Source of the DNA: Coxiellaceae bacterium
GTDB lineage: Bacteria; Pseudomonadota; Gammaproteobacteria; Coxiellales; Coxiellaceae
DNA: 64,000 bases
Assembly (NCBI GenBank): GCA_030680235.1
Contig: JAUXWQ010000028.1
Coordinates: 1-64,000, forward strand
Direction of reading: 5' to 3'
The number at the start of each line of letters is the position of its first letter. Positions within the stretch are counted from its first letter, which is position 1. The position numbers and the translations under genes are program-made. The notes below the pieces were generated by a model, which worked only from the letters and a program-made list of their open reading frames with translations, had not been told where the DNA came from and searched no databases. Positions 1 through 10,879 of the stretch are shown piece by piece.

Positions 1-140
1 TTTGACGATCTTGAACGATAATTTGTTTCGAAAATGCTCATGGACTTCGTGTACACTGCGCTTTTCTCAACAAATTATCGTTCAACCTCGCCTAAAATCT
101 GAAAATTAGCGGTTTTTCAGACATTCGCCGGGAACTACTG
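1..140. repeat. ~173-bp inverted-repeat element, copy A (cut by window start)
   Basis: The same sequence recurs at 27631-27803 (same orientation) and 15829-16002 (inverted). Its internal arms are TTGAACGATAATTTG (11-25) and CAAATTATCGTTCAA (71-85), a perfect 15-bp inverted repeat. The right terminal repeat (about 124-140) reads as the complement of CAGCAGTTCCCGGCGAA with one change. The left terminus lies outside the window. The element runs into the 3' end of the doxX gene and contains its stop codon. No ORF is present inside, so it is a non-autonomous repeat. Confidence 0.85.
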
Positions 141-611
141 ATCTTCCGGATGCAAATGGTGCCCATGAATTTGATGGATTAAATAGTCGAGTGATATTTT
201 TCCAGAACCATGAAACATTAAAAGCATCAATAACAACCCCCAATTCACGTGTTCATCCAAACCCGCAATGCCATTGCCTGTCCACAAATAGGGATACGCA
301 ATCATACAAATGATGTTATAGAGGAAGAAAATAAGAATGACAAAACGACCGCCAAATCCTAAAACCAGCAATATCGGCAAAATGAGTTCTGCGCCTGTTC
401 CTAAAATAGCAGCAAGATAAGGCGATAAAAATGGCACATGATAAACATGCGCAAACAACATGACGGTTGACTGCCATGCCTGCACCTTAACAAGCCCCGA
501 CAGGAAAAAAATTTTCGCTATCCATAGTCGTGCAATCAAATCCCCAACAGGCGATAGTGCATTAAAAATCCTTACAAAGGGTCGAATAATTTTTGCTGAA
601 ATATGAATCAT
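135..611 (-). CDS. DoxX family membrane protein
   Basis: A 158-residue integral membrane protein of the DoxX/DoxD-like family, with four hydrophobic segments, an early 'ARLWIAKIFFLSGLVK' segment typical of DoxX, and a His-rich C-terminus. The start at 611 is chosen because AAGGA sits 6 nt upstream. Longer in-frame starts at 617, 632 and 719 lack a ribosome binding site. DoxX proteins are quinone/thiosulfate or redox-related membrane partners and are often encoded with DUF2282 (bufferin) and DUF692 genes. Here the gene is divergent from the DUF2282 gene at 685, which supports a functional link. The stop codon lies inside the inverted-repeat element at the window start, so the C-terminus may have been altered by that insertion. 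Confidence 0.85.
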   Translation of the reverse strand: MIHISAKIIRPFVRIFNALSPVGDLIARLWIAKIFFLSGLVKVQAWQSTVMLFAHVYHVPFLSPYLAAILGTGAELILPILLVLGFGGRFVILIFFLYNIICMIAYPYLWTGNGIAGLDEHVNWGLLLMLLMFHGSGKISLDYLIHQIHGHHLHPEDQ

Positions 612-684
612 GTTCATTCCTTGGTTATTCATACGTATTTTATGGTAGCATGTTTTTTCAAATGACAAAAAAAAGGAGTGTTTT

Positions 685-978
685 ATGTCAAAGAAAGCGA
701 AAATAATGGCACACGTCATGCTAACTGCAGCAGCAAGTTTAACGGTTGCGGGGATATCAATGCCGGCTGAAGCAAAATCAAGCTGTGCTGTTGAAAAGTG
801 TTATGGTATTGTCAAAAAAGCGAAAAACGACTGTGGCACACCTAAGCATGCTTGTGCGGCACAAGCAGCAACCAGTGGAGACCCTTCTGAATGGATGTTT
901 GTGATGAAAGGTAATTGTGCTCGCATCGTTGGGGGATCATTAACACCACCTGCTGGAACAACAACATCTAAAAAATAA
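685..978 (+). CDS. bufA1: DUF2282 / BufA1-type bufferin precursor
   Basis: A 97-residue secreted protein with an N-terminal signal peptide ending near 'PAEA' (residue 30). The mature part has Cys34, Cys39, Cys50, Cys57 and Cys78 in the pattern [13 protein letters not shown]...HACA...[13 protein letters not shown], the signature of DUF2282. DUF2282 proteins are bufferins: ribosomally made peptides whose cysteines are modified by an MNIO (DUF692) enzyme and which bind copper in the periplasm. AAGGAG lies 9 nt before the ATG. The usual partners bufB (DUF692) and bufC (DUF2063) are not downstream; the next gene is convergent. A divergent doxX is the only familiar partner. The family call is secure; the modification is inferred from the family. 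Confidence 0.85.
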   Translation: MSKKAKIMAHVMLTAAASLTVAGISMPAEAKSSCAVEKCYGIVKKAKNDCGTPKHACAAQAATSGDPSEWMFVMKGNCARIVGGSLTPPAGTTTSKK

Positions 979-995
979 GCACTTTCTCGATGCGA

Positions 996-1085
996 GTGTG
1001 CGAGCATGAGCGTAGCGAGTGTTTGCAGGGTTTAACGTGTACCGAGATTTTTTGCAAAAACACTCGCTACGCTCATGCTCGCACC
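996..1085. repeat. Long palindromic intergenic repeat (copy 1), likely bidirectional terminator
   Basis: Two near-complementary arms of about 30 nt (997-1026 and 1052-1084) share the core GAGCGTAGCGAGTGTTT and its complement. They sit exactly between the convergent genes at 978 and 1088. Related copies occur at 7991, 14402, 20177, 27518, 53946 and 59752. The position suggests it ends both transcripts. Confidence 0.8.
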
Positions 1086-1087
1086 CG

Positions 1088-3521
<2,434 letters not shown>

Positions 3522-3534
3522 CTAGGCTCTGGAA

Positions 3535-3646
3535 AAAGACGCGATAAATAGGCGCGCATTAATTAAATAGAGAGGCGCTATTGTGAAAGGGTTAATTGCT
3601 GTGGAGACGTCGATACATGCCGTGAAGCGGTATTTATCACGTCTCT
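3535..3646. repeat. Inverted repeat with AGACG(C/T)GATAAATA arms
   Basis: The arms AAAGACGCGATAAATA (3535-3550) and TATTTATCACGTCTCT (3631-3646) are complementary at 14 of 16 positions. They flank about 80 bp between zipA and ligA. A related pair of arms flanks the deleted repeat at 58600-58700, and a single arm-like sequence is present near 16835. No coding capacity. Confidence 0.55.
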
Positions 3647-3652
3647 GATTTA

Positions 3653-4387
3653 TCAGGCCTCTGCAGATGAGAACATATCTGTAGTTGTTTTATTGTTTTC
3701 AATCATGCGCAATTGCTGCCGATGCTGAATCATTTTGTCTTTCGTAAATAAAGCATGCTTCTCATCAAAAACATCACCGCCTAAATCATCGATTAATTGA
3801 TCCAAGGTTTCCATTAAGCAATCAAAGGCGGCTAAAGGCTCTTCTACTTCACCAGCCGTGAAAAACAAACATAATCCACGACCTGAAAATGAACCCATTT
3901 TTGTTAAATCAAATGTACCCGGTGCCGTTGCAGAGGCGCAATGGAATAAAATATCACCACGACCATCTTTATGCGTGTGGCGATGGAAAATTTTCTGTTG
4001 CCCATAACGCAAGCCAGCGGAGAGCAAAGCTTGCAACAATTCATACCCCGAATAATGCTCCCCTTCTTTCGCAACCAAATAAACTGCAACAATATAATCA
4101 GATTGCTCAAAAGGCACTTGCTTTTTAGTCGATATTTCATCTATTTCTGACAGTTCATTCATTAAAGGATCTTTACCTTCCGCCCTAATTTCCCTAACAT
4201 TTTCATCATCATTTTTGCAAAGCTGTTCTGTAATAATGTCTTCAGATAGTTTTTCAGGCGCTACTGCTGTTGATCTTTTGCGGTCATAACGATTAATCGA
4301 TTTTTTCTGGTCAACAGGCATTCGATGACGCCAGAAATAAACGACAGTAGCAATAAGGGCAAGCGATAAAAAAATTAATGATGCCAT
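3653..4387 (-). CDS. zipA: Cell division protein ZipA
   Basis: 244 residues from the ATG at 4387, which has AAGGA nine nt upstream; a longer frame to 4432 has no ribosome binding site. Residues 2-18 form an N-terminal membrane anchor followed by a basic stretch (WRHRMP, NRYDRKR). A short charged linker leads to the C-terminal ZipA domain from about residue 110 (SDYIVAVYLVAKEG...GYELLQALLSAGLRYG...GTFDLTKMGSFSGRGL). ZipA tethers FtsZ to the inner membrane at the division site. The linker is shorter than in E. coli ZipA. Gene order smc-zipA-ligA supports the call. Confidence 0.93.
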   Translation of the reverse strand: MASLIFLSLALIATVVYFWRHRMPVDQKKSINRYDRKRSTAVAPEKLSEDIITEQLCKNDDENVREIRAEGKDPLMNELSEIDEISTKKQVPFEQSDYIVAVYLVAKEGEHYSGYELLQALLSAGLRYGQQKIFHRHTHKDGRGDILFHCASATAPGTFDLTKMGSFSGRGLCLFFTAGEVEEPLAAFDCLMETLDQLIDDLGGDVFDEKHALFTKDKMIQHRQQLRMIENNKTTTDMFSSAEA

Positions 4388-4442
4388 GTTCTTGTTTCCT
4401 TGCTGTTTTATTTTGCACGCATGCTGCCGCACATGCGTTCCT

Positions 4443-7400
4443 TTATACTATTAATGCAACCGCTTCTTTCATATCAACCGATACAATACGAGAAACACCA
4501 GGCTCTTGCATTGTTACGCCCATCATGTGATCAGCACTTTCAATCGTTACTTTATTATGGCTAATAATTAAGAACTGCGTATCTTTTGACATTTCTTTAA
4601 CAAGCTGGCAATAACGACCAACATTCAAATCATCCAGCGGAGCATCTACTTCATCAAGAACACAAAAAGGCGCGGGATTCAATTGGAACATAGCAAACAT
4701 TAAAGAAATGGCTGTTAATGTTTTTTCACCACCCGATAACATATGAATGGTTGCATTACGTTTTCCAGGCGGTTGCGCTTTAACAAGAATGCCTGTCGTT
4801 AATAAGTCTTCATCTGTCAATTCAAGCGATGCTTGCCCACCATTAAAAATACGTGGAAATAAACGCTGAAAATGACTATTGACTTGATCAAAGGTCTCTT
4901 TGAATAAATGACGCGTTTCACGATCAATTTTACGAATCGCATTTTGCAAGACTTCTAAAGCTTCTTGAAGATCCGTTACCTGCGCATCTAAATACGTTTT
5001 ACGCTCAGATACTGTTTTAAATTCGTCAATAGCCGCCAAATTAATTGGGCCCAATCGATCAATTTTTGCCTGTAAGGTATTTGCTCTCGCTTCGCATTCA
5101 GGCAATTGCAATTCGGCTGGCAATTCTGCAACCAACTGATCCCATACCATTTGCATTTCAATAATTTGCTCTTTTAGGGTTTTCTGACGGACACGCATTT
5201 CTTGTCCATCCATACGTAAGGTTTGTTGCTGTTCTTGCAAATGAAGCAATAGTTTTGCCAATGAATCACGCATGGATTCTAATTCTTTTAAACGATGTTG
5301 CTCTGCTTGCAACTGCAAATCTGCTTCACGTAAAGAGGATTCAATAGAAACACGCGCGGTCAATTCAATTTGTAGCTTTTCATTCCATTGTTGCAGCGGT
5401 AAATCTGCATCACACAATTGCGATTGTAATTGTTCACGACGAGACCCTAACTGAAGCAATTGCTTTTCATTGGATTGAAGCGTTTGTGTTAATACACTCA
5501 ATTGCCTTTCATTCGAAGACAACCTAATATGCCATTCATCCATTGCTTGTTTTTTTGCTTGCGCATCAGTGCGTGCACTATTCAATGCAGATTCTGCCGC
5601 ATGACGTGCATCATTTAAACGGTCTTTTTCAGCTTGCTCTGCCTCTTGCGTGCCACTTAATTCAGCTAGCATTTCACTCACTTCTTGTAATGCCGCTTCA
5701 TTTTGCGATAACTGTGATTCAATTTGTGCCATTTCAGCATTTAAACGTTGTTGCTGTTGCGACAAACTTTCTAAGCGAGAACGCTTTGCACTCAACTGTG
5801 TTTGTGTTTCGGTTAATTGCGCCGTCGTTTGCTGAAATGTGCGATGTTCTAAATCACGTCTTGCTTCCAGCTGCTCAAGTTGCGCTCGCGCATCCGTTTG
5901 CAACTGTTGCAACGCTGTTAAAGCCTCTTTTTGTATTTGAATATCGTGTTGTAATTGTTTCAGCTGTTTTTCACGAAGCAAAAAGCTATTTTCTGTCGAC
6001 TGCGATTTGCTCATTTGCAACCAATTTGCACCCAACCAGCACCCTTCACGCGTCATAATCGATTCGTGCGCTTGCAATTGTGACTGCAAAGAAAAGGCTT
6101 CTGCTAAATTCTCAGCAACATAAACATTTGACAACCAACTTGGTAAATAATCTTTTGTACTAATGACTGCTGCAATGGTTTTTTGAGATAAACGTGCTGA
6201 ATGGGTAGCACCCTGTTTTTCTAAAAACCTTGCCTGACCCTTATTAAAATCCGTCAATGCAGACGACAAATCAGACAATGTATCCACACAAATAGCATCC
6301 AACTGATCAGCCAATAGTGTTTCAACCGCCAACTCCCAACCTGCTTCAACTTGCAATAATTCACCAAGACGGGGTTTTTCTGAAAACCCATGATTGTCTA
6401 ACCACGGCTTTACATCCATCTTTTTATCTTGCAATGCTGCTTTTTGTAATGCAGACATCGATGCAAATTGTGCTTCTAGTTTTTGTAAGTCACCTTGCTG
6501 CTGCGATACCGCCTGCTGTGCAGATTGATGTGTATTTCGCTGTTCTTGAATATGCTGCGATAATGCCAATAATGTTTCTTGAATACAGGCAATGGCTTCT
6601 TTTAACTGTTCTGTTTTTTCATGTAAAGGATCAATTTCAACAGACAAATTTTGTAATGATGCCTGCGCTAATTGCGATTCGATTTGTGCTTTACGATCAC
6701 TCAATTGATTGCGCTGCACTTCATAATGACGAATATTATTTTTGGCAATTTCAACTTGCTGATTTGTTTTTGCTAATCGCTCAAGGAAACGATCATAATC
6801 ACTTTGTGCTTGACGTGTCACTTGGTCTGCTGTTTGTAATACATGATTAGCTTGTTGTGATGCCGCTTGTAAATCATCCGATTGCGGCTGCAAATCTTCA
6901 ATTTCTGCGGTTAAAGTTTCAATTTGCAAAGTATGTTCAGCAGATTGCGAAGATAGCTCTAAAAAGAGAGATTCAGATTCTGCTAACTCTTGTTCCCATT
7001 GCTTTAATTGTTCTTGCTTATGCTGAATTTGCTGTTCTAAACGACCAATTTCACCGCTTTGCTCATAGAATTTTTTTTGTCGCTCATTTTTTTCATCTAA
7101 CAATGTTTCCGCTTGTAAACGCGCTTTTTCAATAGCCGTTTCACATTCAGATTGTTCGGATAGCTTCGCATCACTTTGTAATACAAGCGAGGTGATTTTT
7201 TCGTGCTGACTAGACAGCTGCGTTTCAAATTGCTGCCACTGCAATACTTTCATTTGGGCTTGCAATAAACGCAGTTCCTGTTGCAACACTTTATACTGTT
7301 CTGCTGCATTGGCTTGACGTTGCAAATGACGAAGCTGTTTTGCCAGCTCTTCTTGTAAATCATTCAAACGTGCCAAGTTATCATTTGTGTTTTGAATACG

Positions 7401-7946
7401 ATTTTCTGTTTCACGACGACGCTCACGGTATTTTGAAATGCCTGCGACTTCTTCTAAGTGCGTCCGCATGTCCTCTGGTTTTGCTTCAACCAATTGAGAA
7501 ATCATGCCTTGCTCAATGATTGCGTAGCTACGGGGTCCTAAACCAGTACCCAAAAATAAATCAATTAAGTCGCGACGTCGCGCAGGAACGCCGTTAATGA
7601 AATAGCTTGATTGACCATCACGCACCACTTCACGACGAATAGAAATCTCAGTGAAAGCTGCATATTCACCGGTAATACGATGATCAGAATTATCAAAAGT
7701 CAGTTCAACAGCTGCTTTACCAACGGGTTTACGCGTCGTTGTCCCGTTAAAAATAACGTCAGACATAGACTGCCCGCGCAATTGCTTTGCGGACGTTTCC
7801 CCTGTCACCCAGCGAATTGCATCGACAATATTCGATTTACCACAACCATTCGGGCCTACAATCGCATTCATATTACTCAAGACAGGAATGCTAGTCGCAT
7901 CAACGAAAGATTTAAAACCATATAATTGTATGCGTTTAAGCTGCAT
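4443..7946 (-). CDS. smc: Chromosome partition protein Smc
   Basis: 1167 residues. Walker A (GPNGCGKSN) is at residues 32-39, the N-terminal head includes LFLGTGLGPRSYAIIEQGMI, and two long Gln/Glu-rich coiled coils surround a hinge around residues 500-650. The C-terminal head carries MLSGGEKTLTAISLMFA and Walker B PFCVLDEVDAPLDD. SMC dimers compact and segregate the chromosome with ScpA/ScpB. The high Gln content gives rise to several long but spurious antisense ORFs. The gap to zipA is 55 bp, so the two are probably co-transcribed. Confidence 0.98.
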   Translation of the reverse strand: MQLKRIQLYGFKSFVDATSIPVLSNMNAIVGPNGCGKSNIVDAIRWVTGETSAKQLRGQSMSDVIFNGTTTRKPVGKAAVELTFDNSDHRITGEYAAFTEISIRREVVRDGQSSYFINGVPARRRDLIDLFLGTGLGPRSYAIIEQGMISQLVEAKPEDMRTHLEEVAGISKYRERRRETENRIQNTNDNLARLNDLQEELAKQLRHLQRQANAAEQYKVLQQELRLLQAQMKVLQWQQFETQLSSQHEKITSLVLQSDAKLSEQSECETAIEKARLQAETLLDEKNERQKKFYEQSGEIGRLEQQIQHKQEQLKQWEQELAESESLFLELSSQSAEHTLQIETLTAEIEDLQPQSDDLQAASQQANHVLQTADQVTRQAQSDYDRFLERLAKTNQQVEIAKNNIRHYEVQRNQLSDRKAQIESQLAQASLQNLSVEIDPLHEKTEQLKEAIACIQETLLALSQHIQEQRNTHQSAQQAVSQQQGDLQKLEAQFASMSALQKAALQDKKMDVKPWLDNHGFSEKPRLGELLQVEAGWELAVETLLADQLDAICVDTLSDLSSALTDFNKGQARFLEKQGATHSARLSQKTIAAVISTKDYLPSWLSNVYVAENLAEAFSLQSQLQAHESIMTREGCWLGANWLQMSKSQSTENSFLLREKQLKQLQHDIQIQKEALTALQQLQTDARAQLEQLEARRDLEHRTFQQTTAQLTETQTQLSAKRSRLESLSQQQQRLNAEMAQIESQLSQNEAALQEVSEMLAELSGTQEAEQAEKDRLNDARHAAESALNSARTDAQAKKQAMDEWHIRLSSNERQLSVLTQTLQSNEKQLLQLGSRREQLQSQLCDADLPLQQWNEKLQIELTARVSIESSLREADLQLQAEQHRLKELESMRDSLAKLLLHLQEQQQTLRMDGQEMRVRQKTLKEQIIEMQMVWDQLVAELPAELQLPECEARANTLQAKIDRLGPINLAAIDEFKTVSERKTYLDAQVTDLQEALEVLQNAIRKIDRETRHLFKETFDQVNSHFQRLFPRIFNGGQASLELTDEDLLTTGILVKAQPPGKRNATIHMLSGGEKTLTAISLMFAMFQLNPAPFCVLDEVDAPLDDLNVGRYCQLVKEMSKDTQFLIISHNKVTIESADHMMGVTMQEPGVSRIVSVDMKEAVALIV

Positions 7947-7990
7947 TAGGGCTCATCCTCTAGGTTATAGCGTCAACTTGGGTTGGGGAA

Positions 7991-8082
7991 AGGCACGAGC
8001 CACGCGCGTAGCAAACAATCCACAAGCCCTGATATTTCCTGGCATATTTCCTGCAAACACTCGCCACGCTCACGCTCGCATC
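7991..8082. repeat. Long palindromic intergenic repeat (copy 2, degenerate)
   Basis: The right arm (about 8049-8082) contains CCTGCAAACACTCGCCACG and GCTCACGCTCGCATC, typical of this family. The left arm (GAGCCACGCGCGTAGCAAAC) is diverged. It lies upstream of smc and downstream of the SPOR lipoprotein gene, both on the minus strand, so unlike most copies it is not between convergent genes. Confidence 0.6.
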
Positions 8083-8112
8083 AAAGCATTAACCCAAGTG
8101 CTCTTTATTTTT

Positions 8113-9069
8113 TTAAGCAACTATTTTTTGCAAAGTGACTTCTTTTTCAATCGTTACCATTGATTTCACCCAAGGCTGATGATGTTGCAAAGTAGCAGGC
8201 AATCCCTGTAATGCAAGCCTTGCATCATGTTCTGTATTGTAATGACCATAAGTCAACATATACCATGACTTACCTTCATATTCCGTACGATATGACTCAG
8301 CTTTTGATCCCAAATGGTGTGCAGCAATATAGTTTTTAATATCACTCGATTTTGCGCTGGCTAACAACTGCAAAGTATAACCCTTTTTATTTTTTGCAAG
8401 CCTCACGCCAGCATTTTGATTGGCTTTTTCAAGTGAAGTCTTGGCTGCAACCATTGCGGCTGTTTTATCTTGCGCAGCACCTATCACAGGCTTTGCATTT
8501 TCTGCAAGGCGACTATCATGTAATTGATCTTCACGCTTACCTGTTGTCATTGATTGATTATTTTGCACTTTTCCATAGCCGGGCAATTCATTGTGAACAG
8601 AGCCTGATTGGTTTTTTACATTAAACTGATCGACATCCGCAGATTCTTGGGGCACAACCGTGTAAGGAGCCGCAGTCACTTTTTTCGCTGCTGCTTGATG
8701 CAAATCATTAAAGGTTTGACCCGTATTAATTAAAGTCCATGCTTTTTTTGCCAAGGGCTGACCCTGATTAGCGGCACGTTGAATCCATAGCTCAGCTGTA
8801 TCTTTGTCTTTTACAGTATCAATACCGTAGTAATACATATAACCCAATGCATATTGCGCATCAGGATTGCCTGCTTCAGCAGCTGCTTGAATACGCTCAA
8901 TAGAACAACCATACTTCATCAAATAAGGATTGGTTGAACAACCAGAATGAGCGCCTGATGCGCCGTTTCCATGTGTGCTATCCGAAGGTGTACGATGACA
9001 AGCCGTCAGCAATGATAATGCTGCAGAGAGTGAAAGAAGCGCAACGAGGCGTAAATTCTTTTTTTTCAT
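8113..9069 (-). CDS. Lipoprotein with Sel1 repeat and SPOR domain
   Basis: 318 residues. A lipoprotein signal peptide ends in LLTAC with the lipidated Cys at 24. A Sel1-type repeat follows (AAEAGNPDAQYALGYMYYYG...AELWIQRAANQGQPLAKK, about residues 62-110), then a polar linker and a C-terminal SPOR domain (GYTLQLLASAKSSDIKNYIA...WYMLTYGHYNTEHDARLAL, about 235-305). SPOR domains bind denuded septal peptidoglycan, so an envelope role at the division site is likely. It is preceded on the same strand by a small ORF with its own terminator (9197-9326). The neighbouring smc-zipA-ligA genes fit a cell-cycle theme. Confidence 0.85.
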   Translation of the reverse strand: MKKKNLRLVALLSLSAALSLLTACHRTPSDSTHGNGASGAHSGCSTNPYLMKYGCSIERIQAAAEAGNPDAQYALGYMYYYGIDTVKDKDTAELWIQRAANQGQPLAKKAWTLINTGQTFNDLHQAAAKKVTAAPYTVVPQESADVDQFNVKNQSGSVHNELPGYGKVQNNQSMTTGKREDQLHDSRLAENAKPVIGAAQDKTAAMVAAKTSLEKANQNAGVRLAKNKKGYTLQLLASAKSSDIKNYIAAHHLGSKAESYRTEYEGKSWYMLTYGHYNTEHDARLALQGLPATLQHHQPWVKSMVTIEKEVTLQKIVA

Positions 9070-9196
9070 TATGGTCCTTCCTGGGTAGAAATACAGAACA
9101 CGCTCAAACTGCTTTCACTAAGCTATTTCACCAAGCTATGTTCCTAGGGCGAAGATAATTTTAAAGCATGTAGGGGCAATTGAGAAGTAATTCAGC

Positions 9197-9233
9197 AAAA
9201 AAAACCCGTAGGGCCAGCCGCTCTACGGGTTTT
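9197..9233 (-). terminator. Strong rho-independent terminator
   Basis: Read on the minus strand, AAAACCCGTAG (9233-9223) pairs with CTACGGGTTTT, giving an 11-bp stem followed by a run of eight T. It lies just after the 18-codon ORF and 128 bp before the SPOR lipoprotein gene. It should end a short transcript or act as an attenuator for that gene. Confidence 0.9.
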
Positions 9234-9269
9234 GATCGATACTAGGGAGTTCACAGTTTTTGTCTTCCA

Positions 9270-9326
9270 CTAAGGAACCCAGTAGGGATACCATTGGACT
9301 TGATCTTTAATAGCGCTCATCATCAT
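9270..9326 (-). CDS. 18-codon small ORF with strong ribosome binding site
   Basis: On the minus strand AAGGAGG is followed after 4 nt by three consecutive ATG codons. The frame reads MMMSAIKDQVQWYPYWVP and stops at TAG (9270-9272). The Shine-Dalgarno match is among the best in the window, and a clean terminator follows 37 nt later, so the unit looks like a real short mRNA. The peptide is rich in aromatic residues and proline at its C-terminus and has no signal peptide. It could be a leader peptide controlling read-through into the SPOR lipoprotein gene, a stand-alone small protein, or a precursor peptide. I do not recognise a family. Confidence 0.55.
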   Translation of the reverse strand: MMMSAIKDQVQWYPYWVP

Positions 9327-9712
9327 TGATCCTCCTTGGTAGTACAGTTAGAATGGCTATCAGAACAGCAACACTTGTTATTTACCTTAACTTCCGTGTT
9401 AATTCGAATAACTTAAGTGCATAAAACAAGACTAACACAGGCATTTTTTTGAACAACTGGCGCCGTTGAAAAAAGGCACTCACTACTTTTTATCCACAAT
9501 AGTTTATTCAGCCGCTTATCCTTTTTGCTGGAAACAATCAAAAACTTGGTGTTTTATATTCACTCCAATATCGTCGCATGCATTGAGAGATATCTCACAA
9601 GAAACGAAGACATTGAGCAATAGGCAATTATTTGATCAAATAAGGGGTGTCGTTTCATACTCAAAACTATCGTATGATTATTGCTCACGACTATTTGAAA
9701 AAGGATTTCATC
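9327..9712. other. Intergenic region between small ORF and liu operon
   Basis: About 385 bp without a supported gene. It must carry the minus-strand promoter of the small ORF and the plus-strand promoter of the acyl-CoA operon, but I see no convincing -35/-10 pair for either. A perfect DnaA-box match (TTATCCACA) is at 9490-9498. An 89-codon open frame here has no ribosome binding site and unlikely composition and was not called. Confidence 0.5.
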
Positions 9713-10873
9713 ATGCCCATTCCCTTCGGCTGTGATTTTTTACTAACGGATGAAATGAAACAGTTAAAAGCATCCGCAAGCGCCTTTGCAGAAAAAGAAA
9801 TTGCGCCACTTGCAAGGCACATTGACGAAACCAATCAGTTTCCCCGAGAATTGTGGCCCAAACTAGGTAAAGCTGGGTTTTTAGGCGCGACGATTTCCAA
9901 AGAATACGGCGGCACAAAATCAGGGTATCTCGCGCAAATGATTATCATGGAAGCCATTGGTCGTGCCTCCTCCTCCCTTTGTTTGGCTTATGCTGCGCAT
10001 GCCAATTTATGCGCGAATCAAATTGATCGCTTTGGAACGCCTGAACAAAAAGCATTGTACTTGCCAAAATTAATGTCCGGCGAATGGCTAGGTTCTCTTG
10101 CCATGAGCGAAAAAACAGCGGGTTCTGATGTGTTAAGCATGCAACTACACGCTGAAGAAAAAGAAGACCATTACGTATTAAATGGCCACAAAATGTGGAT
10201 TACCAATGGGACAACGGCTGATGTATTGGTCGTTTATGCTAAAACAAATCCAGAGTCTGGCGCCCATGGCATGACTACTTTTATTGTTGAAAAAAACTTC
10301 CCAGGGTTTAAAGCACTGCCAAAATTAAACAAATTAGGCATTCGTGGCTGCGATACTTCCGAATTAAATTTTAACAATTGCATTGTACCGAAAAAAAATA
10401 TTCTGGGTGGATTAAACCAAGGTTTAAAAATTTTAATGAGCGGCCTTGATATTGAACGCGCTGTGATTACCGCAGCACCCGTTGGTTTAATGCATGCCTG
10501 CCTAGATTTAATGATTCCCTACGTAAAAACACGCCAGCAATTTAAAAAACGCATTGGTGATTTTCAATTTATTCAACACAAAATGTCCAATGCACATATG
10601 AAGTTTCAAATTTCGCAAAATTATTTATATACGCTTGGCATGATGTGCGACCAACATATCATTCGCCCAGAACAAGCAGCTGGCGCCTATTTATTTGCGG
10701 CTGAAAGCGCGACAGAAATTGCGTTAGATACTATTCAGTGCTTAGGGGGTATTGGTTATTTAAATGATTCAGACGCAGGTCGTTTGCTGCGCGATGCAAA
10801 ACTCTATGAGATTGGCGCCGGCACTTGCGAAGTGAGAAGATTAGTCATTGCACGTGAACTATTAAAGGATTAA
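9713..10873 (+). CDS. liuA: Isovaleryl-CoA dehydrogenase
   Basis: 386 residues from the ATG at 9713, which follows AAAGGATTTCATC; an upstream in-frame ATG at 9647 has no ribosome binding site. The acyl-CoA dehydrogenase signatures are present (LAMSEKTAGSD, WITNG). The catalytic Glu is in MSGLDIER (Glu248), as in isovaleryl-CoA dehydrogenases, while the C-terminal position used by other family members reads IGAGTCEVRR without Glu. This supports specificity for isovaleryl-CoA, oxidised to 3-methylcrotonyl-CoA with electrons passed to ETF. It is the first gene of a four-gene operon for leucine breakdown. Confidence 0.93.
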   Translation: MPIPFGCDFLLTDEMKQLKASASAFAEKEIAPLARHIDETNQFPRELWPKLGKAGFLGATISKEYGGTKSGYLAQMIIMEAIGRASSSLCLAYAAHANLCANQIDRFGTPEQKALYLPKLMSGEWLGSLAMSEKTAGSDVLSMQLHAEEKEDHYVLNGHKMWITNGTTADVLVVYAKTNPESGAHGMTTFIVEKNFPGFKALPKLNKLGIRGCDTSELNFNNCIVPKKNILGGLNQGLKILMSGLDIERAVITAAPVGLMHACLDLMIPYVKTRQQFKKRIGDFQFIQHKMSNAHMKFQISQNYLYTLGMMCDQHIIRPEQAAGAYLFAAESATEIALDTIQCLGGIGYLNDSDAGRLLRDAKLYEIGAGTCEVRRLVIARELLKD

Positions 10874-10879
10874 ACGCCC

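Noticed and set aside
5543-7135. Several long open frames on the plus strand opposite smc
   Set aside because: They result from the Gln/Leu/Glu-rich coiled-coil codons of smc read backwards. They have no ribosome binding sites and no domain character.
9466-9735. 89-codon plus-strand frame before the liu operon
   Set aside because: There is no ribosome binding site, the composition is odd, and it overlaps the well-supported start of the isovaleryl-CoA dehydrogenase gene.
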